Shown piece after piece: positions 62,594-64,000 of a DNA stretch of 64,000 bases. Positions within the stretch are counted from its first letter, which is position 1. Every line of letters begins with the position of its first letter. A program made the position numbers and the translations under genes. This DNA is from Termitidicoccus mucosus (GTDB lineage Bacteria; Verrucomicrobiota; Verrucomicrobiia; Opitutales; Opitutaceae): positions 2,728,001 through 2,792,000 of the forward strand of contig NZ_CP109796.1 of assembly GCF_038725785.1 (NCBI RefSeq), read 5' to 3'. Under the pieces are notes generated by a model. It saw only the letters and a list, made by a program, of their open reading frames with translations. It did no database searches and was not told the DNA's origin.

Positions 62594-64000
62594 TCACAAT
62601 GCCGCCTCATACAATTCCATGTAGGCCCGCGCGGCTTTAGCCCAGCTGAAATCGCGCCGCATGCCGCGTTCGCGCATCGCCGCCAGGGTCGTTTTGTCGG
62701 CAAACAACTTCACCGCGCGTTTCAACCCGTCGCGCAGCCCGGCCGCGGTCGGCGGAAACATGATGCCGGTGCCCCCGGCGGGATTCTCGTCGATGTCGGT
62801 CACCGTGTCGGCCAGTCCGCCCACACGCGTCACGAGCGGCGGCGTGCCGTAGGCCTGCGAATACATCTGGTTCAACCCGCACGGCTCGAATATCGACGGC
62901 ATCACAAAAAAATCGCCGCCCGCCTCGACGAGGTGGCTCATCGCCTCGTCGAGGCGCGCCACGAGCGTGATTTTTCCGGGACGGCTCGCGGCCAGCGCGC
63001 GCATTTCGCCCTCCAGCCGCTTGTCGCCGGAGCCGAGCACCACGAGGCGGCAGTCGTGCTTGAGGAAAAACTCGCGGTTATCGAGCACGAGCTGCACGCC
63101 CTTCTGCTCGGTCAACCGGCACACCATGCCGAAGACGGGGACATCGTCCCCCGCCGGATCGAGCCCCGCCTTTTTGAGCAGCGCCTCGCGGCATACCGCC
63201 TTGCCCGCCATGTCCCCGGCGGAGTAATTCGCCGGCAGATGCGCGTCGGTCGCCGGATTCCACACGGACGGGTCGATCCCGTTGATCAGGCCGGACAAAT
63301 CCTCGGCGCGCGACGCCACCACGCCGTCCAGGCCGCATCCGTATTCCGGCGTCTGGATTTCGCGCGCGTAGCGCGGGCTCACCGTCGTCACGCGGTCGGC
63401 AAACAAAATCCCCCCCTTCATGAAACTCATCTGCCCGTAGTATTCGAGCCCGTCGATGCCCCGCAGCTCGTCGGGCAGGTTCGTGCGGAAAAACGCCCGC
63501 ATCGGGAACAGCCCCTGGAAGGCGATGTTGTGGATGGTGAACACCGTCTTGAGCGCGAGCGTCGCGCCGTGGCGGCTCTCCGCGTGGCGCAGCAGCAGCG
63601 GCATCAACGCCGCCTGCCAGTCATGCGCGTGCACGATGTCGGCCTGCATCTCGAGCAACCGCAGCGCCTCGACCGTGCCCTTGCAGAAAAAAATATAGCG
63701 CAGGTAGTTGTCCTCGTAGTCGCGCTCGCCGTTGCCGTAGGCGCCCTTCCGGTCGAAAAACTCCTCCCGGCACACCGTGAAAATATTCAGGTTGGGACAA
63801 GGCGAAAACACCTTCACGTCGCCGCTTACGAAAGTGTCCCCCATCTCGATTTTCAACCGCAGCACCCGCTCCGCCGCGGCCGCGTCCGGCTGCGCGAAAA
63901 CCGCGCTGTATCCGGGGATGAAGACGGACACCTCATGCCCGTCCCTGGCCAGCGTCGAGGCCAGCGATCCGACTGCATCGGCCAGCCCGCCGGTTTTGAT
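62594..64000 (-). CDS. glgA: Glycogen synthase (ADP-glucose), 5' end outside window
   Basis: A GT5-family starch/glycogen synthase extending chains from ADP-glucose. The first visible residues (KTGGLADAVGSLASTLARDG) are the conserved ADP-glucose-binding KxGGL region, so only about 15 N-terminal residues lie past the right edge. Other landmarks are DIVHAHDWQAAL, FTIHNIAFQGLFP, INGIDPSVWNPATD, VPVFGMVCRLTEQKG and the C-terminal SIFEPCGLNQMYSQAYGTPP. The visible part of about 468 residues fits the family. It is convergent with the ComEA-like gene. Confidence 0.94.
   Translation of the reverse strand: MKTGGLADAVGSLASTLARDGHEVSVFIPGYSAVFAQPDAAAAERVLRLKIEMGDTFVSGDVKVFSPCPNLNIFTVCREEFFDRKGAYGNGERDYEDNYLRYIFFCKGTVEALRLLEMQADIVHAHDWQAALMPLLLRHAESRHGATLALKTVFTIHNIAFQGLFPMRAFFRTNLPDELRGIDGLEYYGQMSFMKGGILFADRVTTVSPRYAREIQTPEYGCGLDGVVASRAEDLSGLINGIDPSVWNPATDAHLPANYSAGDMAGKAVCREALLKKAGLDPAGDDVPVFGMVCRLTEQKGVQLVLDNREFFLKHDCRLVVLGSGDKRLEGEMRALAASRPGKITLVARLDEAMSHLVEAGGDFFVMPSIFEPCGLNQMYSQAYGTPPLVTRVGGLADTVTDIDENPAGGTGIMFPPTAAGLRDGLKRAVKLFADKTTLAAMRERGMRRDFSWAKAARAYMELYEAAL

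Overview
The window reads as chromosomal DNA of a high-GC, Gram-negative-type bacterium. The encoded protein families and the style of the intergenic DNA point to Verrucomicrobiota, most likely Opitutaceae. This is an inference from gene content; no rRNA or tRNA gene was recognised that could confirm it. A lacto-N-biose-type phosphorylase (GH112) beside a CE7 esterase, and CRISPR spacers that read as gokushovirus-like microvirus genes, suggest an animal- or insect-gut relative.

Layout, left to right. (1) 1-3.5 kb: a left-truncated, frame-broken NHL-repeat surface protein and a frame-broken SSS symporter with a small membrane partner. (2) 3.7-13 kb: a decayed conjugative element. It holds a heavily frameshifted MobF relaxase/helicase, an intact type IV coupling protein, a broken Clp-like AAA+ ATPase, and a cargo group (RadC-like protein, a methylase-like protein, two unknown genes). 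Three of the cargo genes are each preceded by a copy of the same structured leader, which I take to be the radC RNA motif. (3) 14-24.8 kb: PAPS reductase, a four-gene Mla-type lipid ABC transporter operon, a HAD phosphatase, a GAF-SpoIIE phosphatase, a dihydrolipoamide dehydrogenase, an unusual metallo-beta-lactamase-fold protein and a Gly-rich lipoprotein. (4) 24.9-34 kb: core metabolism: cimA, aroA, cmk-plsC, cdd, coaD, pgsA, pgpA, a beta-hydroxyacid dehydrogenase and a nucleoside phosphorylase. (5) 34-37.7 kb: CE7 esterase and GH112 phosphorylase.

(6) 38-49.3 kb: a complete type I-C CRISPR-Cas locus (cas3-cas5d-cas8c-cas7-cas4-cas1-cas2) with a large array of 44 full repeats plus one truncated terminal repeat and 44 spacers. 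An in-frame start with its own ribosome-binding site inside cas8c probably makes a separate Cas11c. Several spacers translate into signature motifs of the microvirus replication initiator VP4, and some pairs differ only at synonymous positions. The array therefore appears to record repeated encounters with related ssDNA phages.

(7) 49.4-64 kb: folate genes (pabA divergent from folP-folB-folK, then tgt, and folE2 further on), a LysE-type exporter with an AraC regulator, a heavy-metal RND efflux set (TRASH-like protein, CusB-like, CusA-like), a ComEA-like helix-hairpin-helix protein, and glycogen synthase running off the right edge.

A feature of the whole window is that most longer intergenic gaps, and some gaps inside operons, hold long inverted repeats built from short AT-rich or simple words, in several sequence families. 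Some supply the stop codon of the preceding gene, and related short-word expansions lie in frame inside folP, the CusB-like gene and the CusA-like gene.
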